Shown: one piece after another, positions 26,767-35,257 of the stretch | Layout of the letters: every line of letters starts with the position of its first letter | Position numbering within the stretch: the first letter of the stretch is position 1 | Assembly: GCF_001514115.1 (NCBI RefSeq) | Contig: NZ_KQ948473.1 | Location: 62,001 to 126,000 of the forward strand | Direction: 5' to 3' | Length of the DNA: 64,000 nucleotides | Source: Streptomyces olivochromogenes | GTDB taxonomy: Bacteria; Actinomycetota; Actinomycetes; Streptomycetales; Streptomycetaceae | Made by a program: the position numbers and the translations under genes | Notes under the pieces: model-generated | The model's database searches: none | What the model was told of the DNA's origin: nothing | What the model saw: only the letters and a program-made list of their open reading frames with translations

Positions 26767-26830
26767 CTCAGTTGGTTAGAGCAGCTGACTCTTAATCAGC
26801 GGGTCCGGGGTTCGAGTCCCTGGCGGCGCA
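26757..26830 (+). tRNA. tRNA-Lys (CTT), copy 1
   Basis: 74-nt cloverleaf: acceptor GCGCCGC/GCGGCGC, anticodon arm GCTGA-CTCTTAA-TCAGC with anticodon CTT, T-arm GGGGTTCGAGTCCC, discriminator A. CCA is not encoded. It is identical over its full length to the copies at 41512 and 63554. A TAAGGT -10-like box ends 15 bases upstream. Confidence 0.96.
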
Positions 26831-26839
26831 CAGACGGTG

Positions 26840-26869
26840 AGAAGCCCCTCGCGAAAGCGAGGGGCTTCT
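26840..26869 (+). terminator. Hairpin after tRNA-Lys copy 1
   Basis: 13-bp stem (26840-26852 with 26857-26869) and GAAA tetraloop followed by T, nine bases after the tRNA. Confidence 0.85.
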
Positions 26870-26899
26870 TGCGTGTCCGGCTCCGCGTGGGCGAGGGGC

Positions 26900-28684
26900 T
26901 CAGCCTGTCGTGATCTTCACCGTCCACGCCCCGGACGCCGTCCGGTCCTCGACCTCGACACGCACCTTCTCGCCGGGGACCGTGAAACTCTCCCCGAGTC
27001 CGACCGGCGCGTCCGCCAGGGGCGGGTAGACCGATTCGCCCCAGCAGGACTCGGAGTGCGGGTGGGCGTCGACGACCTCGACCGGGCCGCCGCCGGAGTC
27101 GGCCTCGCTGCGGATGCGGTAGATCAGGACACCCTGGGTGCAGGTGGCGCCGTCGTTGCCCGTCGAGGTGCGCGCCTCGAAGGCCAGCGCGCTGTCGGGC
27201 CCCGTACGGACGACCGCCAACTTCGTACCGCGACCGGAACCGAAGATGCGCGCCCCTGGGGCCGAGGTGGGCAGGACCGCCCCTGAGACCGACAGGGACG
27301 GGGCCGAGGCCGACAGGGCCGAGGCAGGCAGGGACGGGGCAGGCAGGGACGGGGCAGGCACGGACGGGGCAGGCAGGGACGGGGCAGGCAGGGCCGAGGC
27401 CCGCGCCCGGGAGCCCGGGGCGGACTTCCCGGAGACGGAGCCCGAGCCAGGCGTCCCGGGACCGGGAACCGACCCCCCGGACGCCGAGGCGGAGCCCTCC
27501 GAGTCCGAGGTCGGCCCCCCGGAGCCGAGAGCCGGTGCCGGACCGGCCTGGGCGGCGGTGCTCGCGACGGAGACCGGCGCTCCCGACGCCGCCGTCCCCA
27601 CGCCGCCCGTCACCGGACCCGACCCCAGCGGCTCCAACGTCAGTCTCGTGGTCCCGTGCTCCCGCAGACAGGCCACCTGGCGTGTTTCCAGCCAGCCCAG
27701 TTTCCACTTGTGCCAGCCGAACAGATCGGGGGCAAGGCCGAACTGGCTGCCCATGAGGTCCCAGTCGCCGACATAGGTGTCCCAGTCGCCCTTGCCGTCG
27801 GTGGGGCGATGGTAGAGGTCGGGCAGGTCGAAGACGTGCCCCGTCTCGTGGGCGAGGACGAGGCGGTCCGGCGGGTGCTTCTCGAAGACCGTGACGACGC
27901 GGCGGAGGTCCTTGCCGTCAGCCTCGATGGGGGTGTCGAGGTTGACGACCTTCGTCGCGTCGGAGTCGACGCCCGGCGCGTCCGGGTCGGCCACGAAATA
28001 GACGATGTCGTAGCGGGAGAAGTCGACCCGCCGGTCGGCCGCGGCGACCGCGTCACGCAGATAGGCGCCGCGCCGCGCGGCGTTCCAGTCCCGCTTTATG
28101 GCGTACGAGGTGGACGCGTGCGGCATCCGGATCCAGTCGCGCTGCGGATGCGGGCGCAGCGTGAACCTGCCGTACGAGGCGCGCTCGAAGAACTGGCTGG
28201 TGGCCGGGAAGTAGTCGGCGGCCAGTTCGGCGGGCGTGGTGCGGGGCCGGGAGTCCGGGAAGGACAGATAGACGAGCACCGCGTCGAGGGGGCGGATGGG
28301 GCGCGGATAGTCGGCGTTCCAGGTGTCCAGGCCCTCCGAGTGGTGGGCCTCGGAGCGCCTCAGGGCGCAGGGGGAGAAGAGGGGTTCGGCGAGGGCGGGG
28401 CCCGTGATCAGGGAGGTCGCGGCCAGCGCCGTCATGGAGGTGAACACGGCCGCGGTGCTGCGCCAGCGCGGCGCACCCTGACGGACGAAGGCCCGCAGCG
28501 CATCCGGACGAGCGAAGGCCCGTGGCACGCCCGGACGAGCGAGGACCCACGGCACGCCGAAAACCGTCAGGACGTCAGGAACCCGCGAAACGCCACGGGT
28601 TCGACGCCGCCGGGCCTCTCGGGCGAGACTCCTCGGGGGGCGCTGACGCGGCACGTCGACCTCCGGATGCGGTTTTCGGGACAC
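26900..28684 (-). CDS. Secreted M6-family metalloprotease
   Basis: 594 aa in the longest frame (GTG 28684). Residues about 75-99 are a signal-like helix (RWRSTAAVFTSMTALAATSL...ALA). The zinc motif HETGH (279-283) with a following Asp, and surroundings DLPDLYHRP and WDLMGSQ, identify an immune inhibitor A / M6-type metallopeptidase. A Ser/Pro/Ala-rich insert (about 360-470) separates the catalytic part from a C-terminal beta domain. The first 70 residues are Arg-rich and repetitive (ARPGVPRAFARPDALRAF) with no ribosome site, so the true start may lie downstream, for example GTG 28528. It is an extracellular protein-degrading enzyme; the substrate is unknown. Confidence 0.82.
   Translation of the reverse strand: MSRKPHPEVDVPRQRPPRSLAREARRRRTRGVSRVPDVLTVFGVPWVLARPGVPRAFARPDALRAFVRQGAPRWRSTAAVFTSMTALAATSLITGPALAEPLFSPCALRRSEAHHSEGLDTWNADYPRPIRPLDAVLVYLSFPDSRPRTTPAELAADYFPATSQFFERASYGRFTLRPHPQRDWIRMPHASTSYAIKRDWNAARRGAYLRDAVAAADRRVDFSRYDIVYFVADPDAPGVDSDATKVVNLDTPIEADGKDLRRVVTVFEKHPPDRLVLAHETGHVFDLPDLYHRPTDGKGDWDTYVGDWDLMGSQFGLAPDLFGWHKWKLGWLETRQVACLREHGTTRLTLEPLGSGPVTGGVGTAASGAPVSVASTAAQAGPAPALGSGGPTSDSEGSASASGGSVPGPGTPGSGSVSGKSAPGSRARASALPAPSLPAPSVPAPSLPAPSLPASALSASAPSLSVSGAVLPTSAPGARIFGSGRGTKLAVVRTGPDSALAFEARTSTGNDGATCTQGVLIYRIRSEADSGGGPVEVVDAHPHSESCWGESVYPPLADAPVGLGESFTVPGEKVRVEVEDRTASGAWTVKITTG
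27321..27395. repeat. 15-bp minisatellite inside the M6 protease gene (5 copies)
   Basis: Five tandem units of about GGGGCAGGCAGGGAC, with one or two substitutions, encode a pentapeptide repeat (PAPSL-type) in the linker. The period is a multiple of three, so copy-number change would only lengthen or shorten the linker. Confidence 0.85.
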
Positions 28685-29019
28685 CGCACCCAGCCTGGGT
28701 TACTTCGTGACACTTTGCCCTGTTTGTCTGCACCAGAAGAGTGAGGGGCCATGACCAGCCGAAACCCCGAACGACACCCCGAACACTCACGGAACGTCAC
28801 ATGCGATCGCCAGGCACAGGAACCGGTCCAGATGCAGGCAGAAACGATCTGTCAGAACCGGTGGTTGTTCCGGGACACTGGACTATGGCTGGAAGGCTCC
28901 GGAACCAGCCTCTATGATCGGCACACTTTCCTGCACGGACACGGCTTGTTCGGCCGTCCAGCACCGGCCGACCACCCGAGAGACCCATACGAAGAACGAG
29001 TGCACTGCGGGAGCGAGCG
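28685..29019. other. 335-bp divergent region before the GGDEF-EAL gene
   Basis: Lies between the protease start and the GTG of the c-di-GMP gene. It is less GC-rich than its surroundings and contains a BldD-type box (28787). A 90-codon open frame at 28751-29023 crosses it but overlaps the next start and has no coding character. I see no other gene. Confidence 0.6.
28787..28799. promoter_or_regulatory. BldD-type box upstream of the GGDEF-EAL gene
   Basis: TCACGGAACGTCA fits the BldD frame TNAC-N5-GTNA exactly in the outer positions. The inner five bases match the extended consensus only partly. It lies about 220 bp before the start. cdgA is a known BldD target in S. coelicolor, which fits this position. 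Confidence 0.5.
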
Positions 29020-31113
29020 GTGAGCGGAACGTCCGAAGGGCCGACGCCCACGGCAGATCTCATCCGGTCGGCCGTCACAGAGCGTCACATCGACACATCT
29101 CCGCGTACGTCTCCTCGTACGTACGCCGGGGTGCCTCCCAGCGCATCCGTCTCCGCCGTTTCACCCCCCGGCGCATCCCCTTGCGCCGGGTCCTCTCCCG
29201 GCACGTACGCCCCGGCGGAAACACCTCTCGGCACCCTCGACGCGCCTGAGTCCCCCCTCGACACGCCCGCGTCCATCCCCGACACGCCCGAGTCCATGCC
29301 CGGCGTTTCCGAGTCCGTCCCCGATGCGTCGTTCGTCCCGTCCGATACCCCGTCCGCCATCCCGTCCGCCGGGACCTCGGCATCTCCCGGTGCGTTCCGT
29401 GCCGCCTTCGGCGCCGCGCCCCTTCCGATGGCCGTGGTCGACCGCGAGGGTCTGGTCGTCATCGCCAACGAGTCGCTCGGCGCGCTGCTCGGCGCCGGAT
29501 CGGCCGCGCTCGTGGGGCGGATCGCGGCCGATCTGGTGGATCTGGCCTCCGACGCCCGTACCTGGCACGCGTACCGCGAGGTGCTGCGTGGCCGGCAGGC
29601 CCGGCTGCGCTGCACCCGCCGACTCAAGCACCCCGACGGGCACTCGCTCTGGGTGCAGGTGACGGTCGCTCCGCTGCCCGCGCAGGAGGAGGCGGTCCTG
29701 CTGTCCATCGCGGACATCAGCGCCCGCCGTGAACTCCAGGCGCGGCTGCGGCACTTGCAGATGCACGACCCGGTGACCCGGCTGCCCAACCGCACGCTGT
29801 TCTTCGAGCGGCTCTCGTCCGCCCTGGAGGCGGAGGCGTACGAGGAGGGCGGCACCGGCCGGATCGGGCTCTGCTATCTGGACCTGGACGGGTTCAAGGC
29901 GGTCAACGACACGCTCGGCCACCGGGTCGGCGACCGGCTGCTCGCTGCCGTCGCCGAACGGCTGACGCGCTGCGCCGACGAGGCGGGTTACGCCCGGGGG
30001 GCCACTCCCCTGGTCGCCCGGCTGGGCGGCGACGAGTTCGCGCTGCTGGTCGAGGACTCGACGGGGACGGACCAGTTGGCCGACCTCGCCGAGTCCGTCC
30101 TCAAGTCACTGCAGGCGCCCTTCGACCTCTCCGGGCAGCGGCTGTCGGTCTCGGCGTCGATCGGGGTCGTCGAGCGGCGCGCCGCCGGGACGAGCGCGAC
30201 CCATCTGATGCAGGCCGCGGACACCACGTTGTACTGGGCGAAGGCGGACGGCAAGGGCCGCTGGACGCTGTTCGACCCCGAGCGCAACGCCCACCGGATG
30301 ACCCGTCAGGCGCTCTCCTCCACCCTCCGGGCGGCGATCGACCGGAACGAATTCGCCCTGGAGTACCAGCCGTTGGTGGGCATGGAGGACGGCGGGGTGC
30401 GCGGGGTCGAGGCGCTGGTCCGCTGGAACCATCCGCAGTTCGGCACGCTGACGCCGAATCGGTTCATCGGATTGGCCGAGGAAGACGGTTCGATCGTGCA
30501 GCTCGGCCGTTGGGTACTGGCCACGGCCTGCCGCCAGGCCCGCCGTTGGCAGCTGGACCATCCCGACGCGGTGCCGATCTTCGTCAGCGTCAACGTCGCC
30601 GTACGGCAGGTGTGGGACTCCGACCTGGTCGCGGACGTGGCGGAGATTCTCGCGGAGACGGGTCTCGCCCCGCATCTGCTCCAGTTGGAACTGACGGAGT
30701 CGGCGGTGATGGGTTCGGCCGGGCGGCCCCTCCAGGCCCTTCAGGCCCTCAGCGACATGGGCGTCCGCATCGCCATCGACGACTTCGGCACCGGGTACTC
30801 CAACCTCGCCTACCTCAGCCGCCTACCGGTCTCCGTCCTGAAGCTCGACGGCTCCTTCGTGCGCGGCTTCCAGTACGAGGGGCCCGACGGCGGTGCCGGC
30901 GGCTCCCATCCCAACCCCGCGGACGAGGTCATCGTCGAGGCCCTCATCCAACTCGCCCACCGGCTCGGCCTGACGGTCACCGCCGAGTGCGTGGAGACCG
31001 CCTCCCAAGCCACCCGGCTGCGCGGGATCGGCTGCGACACCGGGCAGGGCTGGCTGTACTCCCGCCCGGTGGCGCCGGATCGTATCTCCGCCTTGTTGAC
31101 CGCGAACTCCTGA
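29020..31113 (+). CDS. cdgA: PAS-GGDEF-EAL c-di-GMP turnover protein, probably CdgA
   Basis: 697 aa from GTG with GGGAG upstream. Residues 28-125 are Ser/Thr/Pro-rich and disordered; about 125-245 is a PAS domain. The diguanylate cyclase GGDEF domain is at about 245-418 (RLGGDEF, GGDEF at 336-340, canonical), and the phosphodiesterase EAL domain at about 430-690 (EAL 464-466, LTESAVM, DDFGTGYSNL, KLDGSFV, ECVET). Both active sites look intact. The allosteric RxxD I-site before GGDEF is absent (GATP occupies it), so product inhibition of the cyclase is not expected. It is cytoplasmic, with no membrane helix. Chromosomal position agrees with SCO2817 (CdgA); that link is from memory. Confidence 0.85.
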   Translation: MSGTSEGPTPTADLIRSAVTERHIDTSPRTSPRTYAGVPPSASVSAVSPPGASPCAGSSPGTYAPAETPLGTLDAPESPLDTPASIPDTPESMPGVSESVPDASFVPSDTPSAIPSAGTSASPGAFRAAFGAAPLPMAVVDREGLVVIANESLGALLGAGSAALVGRIAADLVDLASDARTWHAYREVLRGRQARLRCTRRLKHPDGHSLWVQVTVAPLPAQEEAVLLSIADISARRELQARLRHLQMHDPVTRLPNRTLFFERLSSALEAEAYEEGGTGRIGLCYLDLDGFKAVNDTLGHRVGDRLLAAVAERLTRCADEAGYARGATPLVARLGGDEFALLVEDSTGTDQLADLAESVLKSLQAPFDLSGQRLSVSASIGVVERRAAGTSATHLMQAADTTLYWAKADGKGRWTLFDPERNAHRMTRQALSSTLRAAIDRNEFALEYQPLVGMEDGGVRGVEALVRWNHPQFGTLTPNRFIGLAEEDGSIVQLGRWVLATACRQARRWQLDHPDAVPIFVSVNVAVRQVWDSDLVADVAEILAETGLAPHLLQLELTESAVMGSAGRPLQALQALSDMGVRIAIDDFGTGYSNLAYLSRLPVSVLKLDGSFVRGFQYEGPDGGAGGSHPNPADEVIVEALIQLAHRLGLTVTAECVETASQATRLRGIGCDTGQGWLYSRPVAPDRISALLTANS

Positions 31114-31180
31114 CCGCGAACTCCTGACCGCGAGCTCCTGACGGCGAGTTCGTTACGGCGAGTTCGTGACCGCGAACGGG
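31097..31180. repeat. 14-bp tandem repeat at the 3' end of the GGDEF-EAL gene (6 units)
   Basis: Six consecutive 14-bp units, TGACCGCGAACTCC and variants. The first carries the last codons of the gene; the stop TGA (31111-31113) begins unit 2. Units 1-2 contain GCGAACTC and units 4-5 the complementary GAGTTCG, so the array can fold as a hairpin. It may act as a bidirectional terminator between the two convergent genes. Confidence 0.85.
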
Positions 31181-31182
31181 CG

Positions 31183-32277
<1,095 letters not shown>

Positions 32278-32400
32278 CGGGGTGCCTCCTGTTGCGTACG
32301 TGTTGCTGTCCTCACGACGCCAACAGGAGACAGTCCCCGCTTATTCCCCCCGCCGCGCCCGGGCCCATCCCGTCCCCAGGGGCTCCGCCCCCGGGAGGCG

Positions 32401-33132
32401 TCACACCTGGATGATGGGCTCCTTTGTGAAGAGGGTGCCGAGGGTGGGGGCGTTCACCTTGCGGTCGGCGAGGCGCAGGGCCTCCCAGACCGTGACCTGG
32501 TTGGCGGTGAGGACCGGCTTGGAGAGGTCCTTCTCCAGGGCCGAAAGGTGCGCCGCCGTGTGGAGGGCCGTGTCGGGCAGCAGGACGGCGTCCGCGTCGG
32601 GGTGGTCGCCGGCCCGGGCGAGCTCGAGGATCTCCGTCTCACCCCAGGTCCCGACCTCCGCCGCCGTGATGATCCCGGAGGCCCTGGTCGACACGACCTC
32701 CACCCCCGCCTCCCGAAGGAACGCGGCGAAGAGGTCCGCCACGTCCTGCGGATAGGTCGCCGCGATCGCGACCCTCCGGGCCCCGACCTCCCGAGCGGCG
32801 TGCGCGAACGCGAAGGACGTGGAGGAGGCGGGCAGCCCGGCCGCCCGGGCCAGGGCGCGTACCTGCTCGTGGGCGCCCTCCCAGCCGTACACGAAGCTGC
32901 CGCTGGTGCACGCCCAGACCACGGCCTCCGCGCCGGACAGCCGCAGCTCCTCGACGCCCGCCGAGAGCCGGGCCGCCGAGCCCATCTCGCGCAGCGCGTC
33001 GATCCGGTGGGCGTCCTCCCCGATGTCCGTGTGGACCAGCTGGAGGCGGACGTCGCTGCCCAGGAGCTGTTCGATGCGCGGGTAGTCGTCCTCGGCCGAG
33101 TGGCCCGGGTAGAGGAATCCGAGTGCGGTCAT
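32401..33132 (-). CDS. Maleate cis-trans isomerase / Asp-Glu racemase family protein lacking the second catalytic Cys
   Basis: 243 aa from ATG 33132, overlapping the upstream paralogue's stop as ATGA. Asp/Glu racemase superfamily fold of the maleate isomerase/arylmalonate decarboxylase/EutA branch. The first catalytic cysteine is present (Cys75, WACTSGSF). The second, which the neighbour has in VSCTNLP, is replaced by Asp187 in LLPDTAL. A classical two-cysteine isomerisation is therefore unlikely. It may work as a decarboxylase-like or non-catalytic partner in a heteromer with the upstream product. It is the first member, reading leftward, of the catabolic cluster that runs to 41.4 kb. Confidence 0.85.
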   Translation of the reverse strand: MTALGFLYPGHSAEDDYPRIEQLLGSDVRLQLVHTDIGEDAHRIDALREMGSAARLSAGVEELRLSGAEAVVWACTSGSFVYGWEGAHEQVRALARAAGLPASSTSFAFAHAAREVGARRVAIAATYPQDVADLFAAFLREAGVEVVSTRASGIITAAEVGTWGETEILELARAGDHPDADAVLLPDTALHTAAHLSALEKDLSKPVLTANQVTVWEALRLADRKVNAPTLGTLFTKEPIIQV

Positions 33133-33911
33133 GCCCAACCTTCCTGTTCTTCCGGCAGTACGGGTCCCCCGCGGGCGGACTGATCGATCAGCCGCTGATA
33201 GGGGCCCACCGCCCGGGTACCCAGGTGACGCAGTGCCGCCCACATCGTCACCTGGTTGGCCGAGATCACCGGTATGCGCAGTTCCGCCTCCAGCTGGGGG
33301 ATGACGTCGTACGTCGGCAGGTTGGTGCAGCTGACGAAGAGGGCGTCGGCCCCTTCGCCCCGCACCGCGCGGCGGGCCATGTCGACCACATCACGGTACG
33401 GAACTTTCCAGATGTGCCTGGTCAGACCCATGAAGGCGCGCCCGGTGACATGGACGCCCGCCTCGGCGAGGTACTCCTCAAGGGACTGGGTCACCGAGAC
33501 CGTGTAGGGGGTGACGAGAGCGATGCGGTGGGCGGCCAGCTCGGTGAGCGCCTCCAGCAGTGCGCCGGAGGTGGTCAGCGAGCGCACCTCCCCCGCCCGT
33601 GTCATCGCCTCGCACATCGCCCGCTCGCCCGCGACCCCGCCCACGAAACTGCCGGAGGTGCACGCGTACGCCACGACCTCGGGCGCGACCGCGTTCAGCG
33701 CGCGGACCGCGTCGCCGAGCGTCTCGTGCTCGGAGACCAGGCGGGCCAGGTCCAGGCTCACCTCGACCGGCACGAACGGGGTGCGGGTCAGATGCAGGGA
33801 GACGTCGTCGGGGACCCAGCGCCACAGCTCGCGGTCGAGGGCGAAGTCGAAGGGGGCGACGACACCGATCCCGCGCTGGGGACGGGGACCGCCGAGAAAG
33901 GAGACGTCCAT
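33129..33911 (-). CDS. Maleate cis-trans isomerase / Asp-Glu racemase family protein (both Cys present)
   Basis: 260 aa from ATG 33911 (MDVSFLGGPRPQRG); an ATG at 34013 would add 34 residues but lacks a ribosome site. Catalytic cysteines Cys84 (YACTSGSF) and Cys195 (FVSCTNLP) are both present, as in maleate isomerase and the ectoine-catabolism protein EutA. It converts a small dicarboxylate or amino acid by cis-trans isomerisation, racemisation or decarboxylation; the substrate is unknown. It is about 32% identical by eye to the next gene and clearly a tandem duplicate. It is divergent from the dehydrogenase gene, with a repeat-rich 309-bp region between. Confidence 0.88.
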   Translation of the reverse strand: MDVSFLGGPRPQRGIGVVAPFDFALDRELWRWVPDDVSLHLTRTPFVPVEVSLDLARLVSEHETLGDAVRALNAVAPEVVAYACTSGSFVGGVAGERAMCEAMTRAGEVRSLTTSGALLEALTELAAHRIALVTPYTVSVTQSLEEYLAEAGVHVTGRAFMGLTRHIWKVPYRDVVDMARRAVRGEGADALFVSCTNLPTYDVIPQLEAELRIPVISANQVTMWAALRHLGTRAVGPYQRLIDQSARGGPVLPEEQEGWA

Positions 33912-34058
33912 GGCAGCACCGGCCTCGCGAAGGGAGACGAAGGGGCAACGGACCGTGCGTGCGTCCGTGTTGACGAAGGTAGGTTCGGGTGCGAGCGTGG
34001 TCAATCCGCGCATCTCAGACGGCTCCGGCCGCCCCCGCCCACCCCGCAGGTTCGTCTT

Positions 34059-34206
34059 CTCAGGAACTCAGGAAGCCTCCGAAACCCTTCGGGACCCTTC
34101 GGAACCCCTCGGGACCCCTCGGGACCCTCCGGAACTCTCAGGACTCTCAGGACTCTCAGGACTCTCAGGACTCTCAGGACTCTCAGGACTCCTCGGAACT
34201 CTCAGG
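34059..34206. repeat. Compound minisatellite with six perfect 9-bp units in a divergent promoter region
   Basis: The core is six exact copies of ACTCTCAGG (34134-34187), followed by a degenerate copy and one more offset copy to 34206. To the left are about six degenerate 10-bp units of CGGGACCCCT type. The array occupies the middle of the 309-bp gap between the two divergently transcribed catabolic genes and ends 14 bp before the dehydrogenase start. All three forward frames stay open across it, which produces misleading long open frames. Confidence 0.92.
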
Positions 34207-34220
34207 AAAGCGGACTCGCA

Positions 34221-35237
34221 TTGCGAAACGGTTTCCCTCGCCCGCCCCGCCCCGTATCCGCGTCGGCCCCGGCCTCCGGGTCCGGCGCCGGATCCCGCAC
34301 CACCCTCCTCGTCCTGGACGCCGAGCCGCTCCCCCGCCTCGGCAGACTCACCGGCCGGGTGCGGATCGAGCACGCCGACGAGTCGACGCTGGCCGAGCGA
34401 CTGCCGCGCGCGGACGTGCTGCTCGTCTGGGACTTCACGTCGCACGCGGTGCGCCGCGCCTGGCCCGGCGAGGGTCCCCGGCCGCGCTGGGTGCACACGG
34501 CGAGCGCGGGCGTCGACCACCTCATGTGTCCCGAACTCGCCGCGTCCGACACGGTGGTGACCAACGCGCGCGGGATCTTCGACCGGCCGATCGCCGAGTA
34601 CGTCGCCGCGCTGGTCCTCGCGATGGCCAAGGACCTGCCGAGGACGTGGGACCTGCAGCGGCAGCGGGAGTGGCGGCACCGCGAGTCGCAGCGGGTGGCG
34701 GGCACACGCGCGTGTGTGGTCGGTTCCGGGCCGATCGGGCGGACGATCGTCAAGACGCTCAAGGCGCTCGAGGTGACGACGGCCCTGGTGGGGCGTACCG
34801 CGCGCACCGGTATCCACGGGCCCGAGGAGCTCGACCGGCTGATGGCGCGCGCCGACTGGGTGGTGTCGGCGGCGCCGCTCACCGAGGCCACGTACGGCAT
34901 GTTCGACGCGCGGCGCTTCGGGATGATGCAGCCCTCGGCACGCTTCATCAACGTCGGCCGGGGGCAGTTGGTCGTCGAGGAGGCGCTCGCCGAGGCGCTG
35001 TCGAAGCGGTGGATCGCGGGCGCGGCCCTCGATGTCTTCCAGGACGAGCCGCTCGGCCCGGACAGCCCGCTGTGGGGTGTCCCCGGGCTGATCGTGTCGC
35101 CGCACATGAGCGGGGACACGGTCGGCTGGCGGGACGAACTCGGGGCGCAGTTCGTGGAGATGTACGAGCGCTGGGAGGCGGGCAGACCGCTGCCGAACGT
35201 GGTCGACAAGAAGCGCGGATACGTACCGGGACACTGA
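34221..35237 (+). CDS. D-2-hydroxyacid dehydrogenase (NAD-dependent)
   Basis: 338 aa if translation starts at TTG 34221, which has AGGAAAG 10 bases upstream; the frame is open much further through the repeat array, but that part is not protein-like. The NAD(P)-binding Rossmann motif is VVGSGPIGRTIVKTL. Catalytic residues: Arg in INVGRGQLV, Glu in DVFQDEPLG, His in VSPHMSGD. It belongs to the 2-hydroxyacid dehydrogenase family and oxidises a D-2-hydroxy acid or reduces the keto acid. It is followed 20 bp later by an amidase on the same strand. The pair probably completes degradation of the compound imported by the ABC transporter at 37-40 kb. Confidence 0.88.
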   Translation: MRNGFPRPPRPVSASAPASGSGAGSRTTLLVLDAEPLPRLGRLTGRVRIEHADESTLAERLPRADVLLVWDFTSHAVRRAWPGEGPRPRWVHTASAGVDHLMCPELAASDTVVTNARGIFDRPIAEYVAALVLAMAKDLPRTWDLQRQREWRHRESQRVAGTRACVVGSGPIGRTIVKTLKALEVTTALVGRTARTGIHGPEELDRLMARADWVVSAAPLTEATYGMFDARRFGMMQPSARFINVGRGQLVVEEALAEALSKRWIAGAALDVFQDEPLGPDSPLWGVPGLIVSPHMSGDTVGWRDELGAQFVEMYERWEAGRPLPNVVDKKRGYVPGH

Positions 35238-35257
35238 GACTCCCTCTGGAGGGGCCG

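Noticed and set aside
28751..29023. A 90-codon open frame upstream of the GGDEF-EAL gene.
   Set aside because: It has no ribosome site, unremarkable composition, overlaps the next start and spans the BldD-type box; it looks like intergenic sequence.
34134..34187. Regular repeats considered as a CRISPR array.
   Set aside because: Nine-base units without spacers and no cas genes; the Cas4-like nuclease at 21 kb is associated with a helicase, not with a CRISPR locus.
33123..34220. Upstream extension of the dehydrogenase open frame by 366 codons.
   Set aside because: It is antisense to the isomerase gene and runs through a low-complexity repeat array; the dehydrogenase fold begins after the TTG with a ribosome site.
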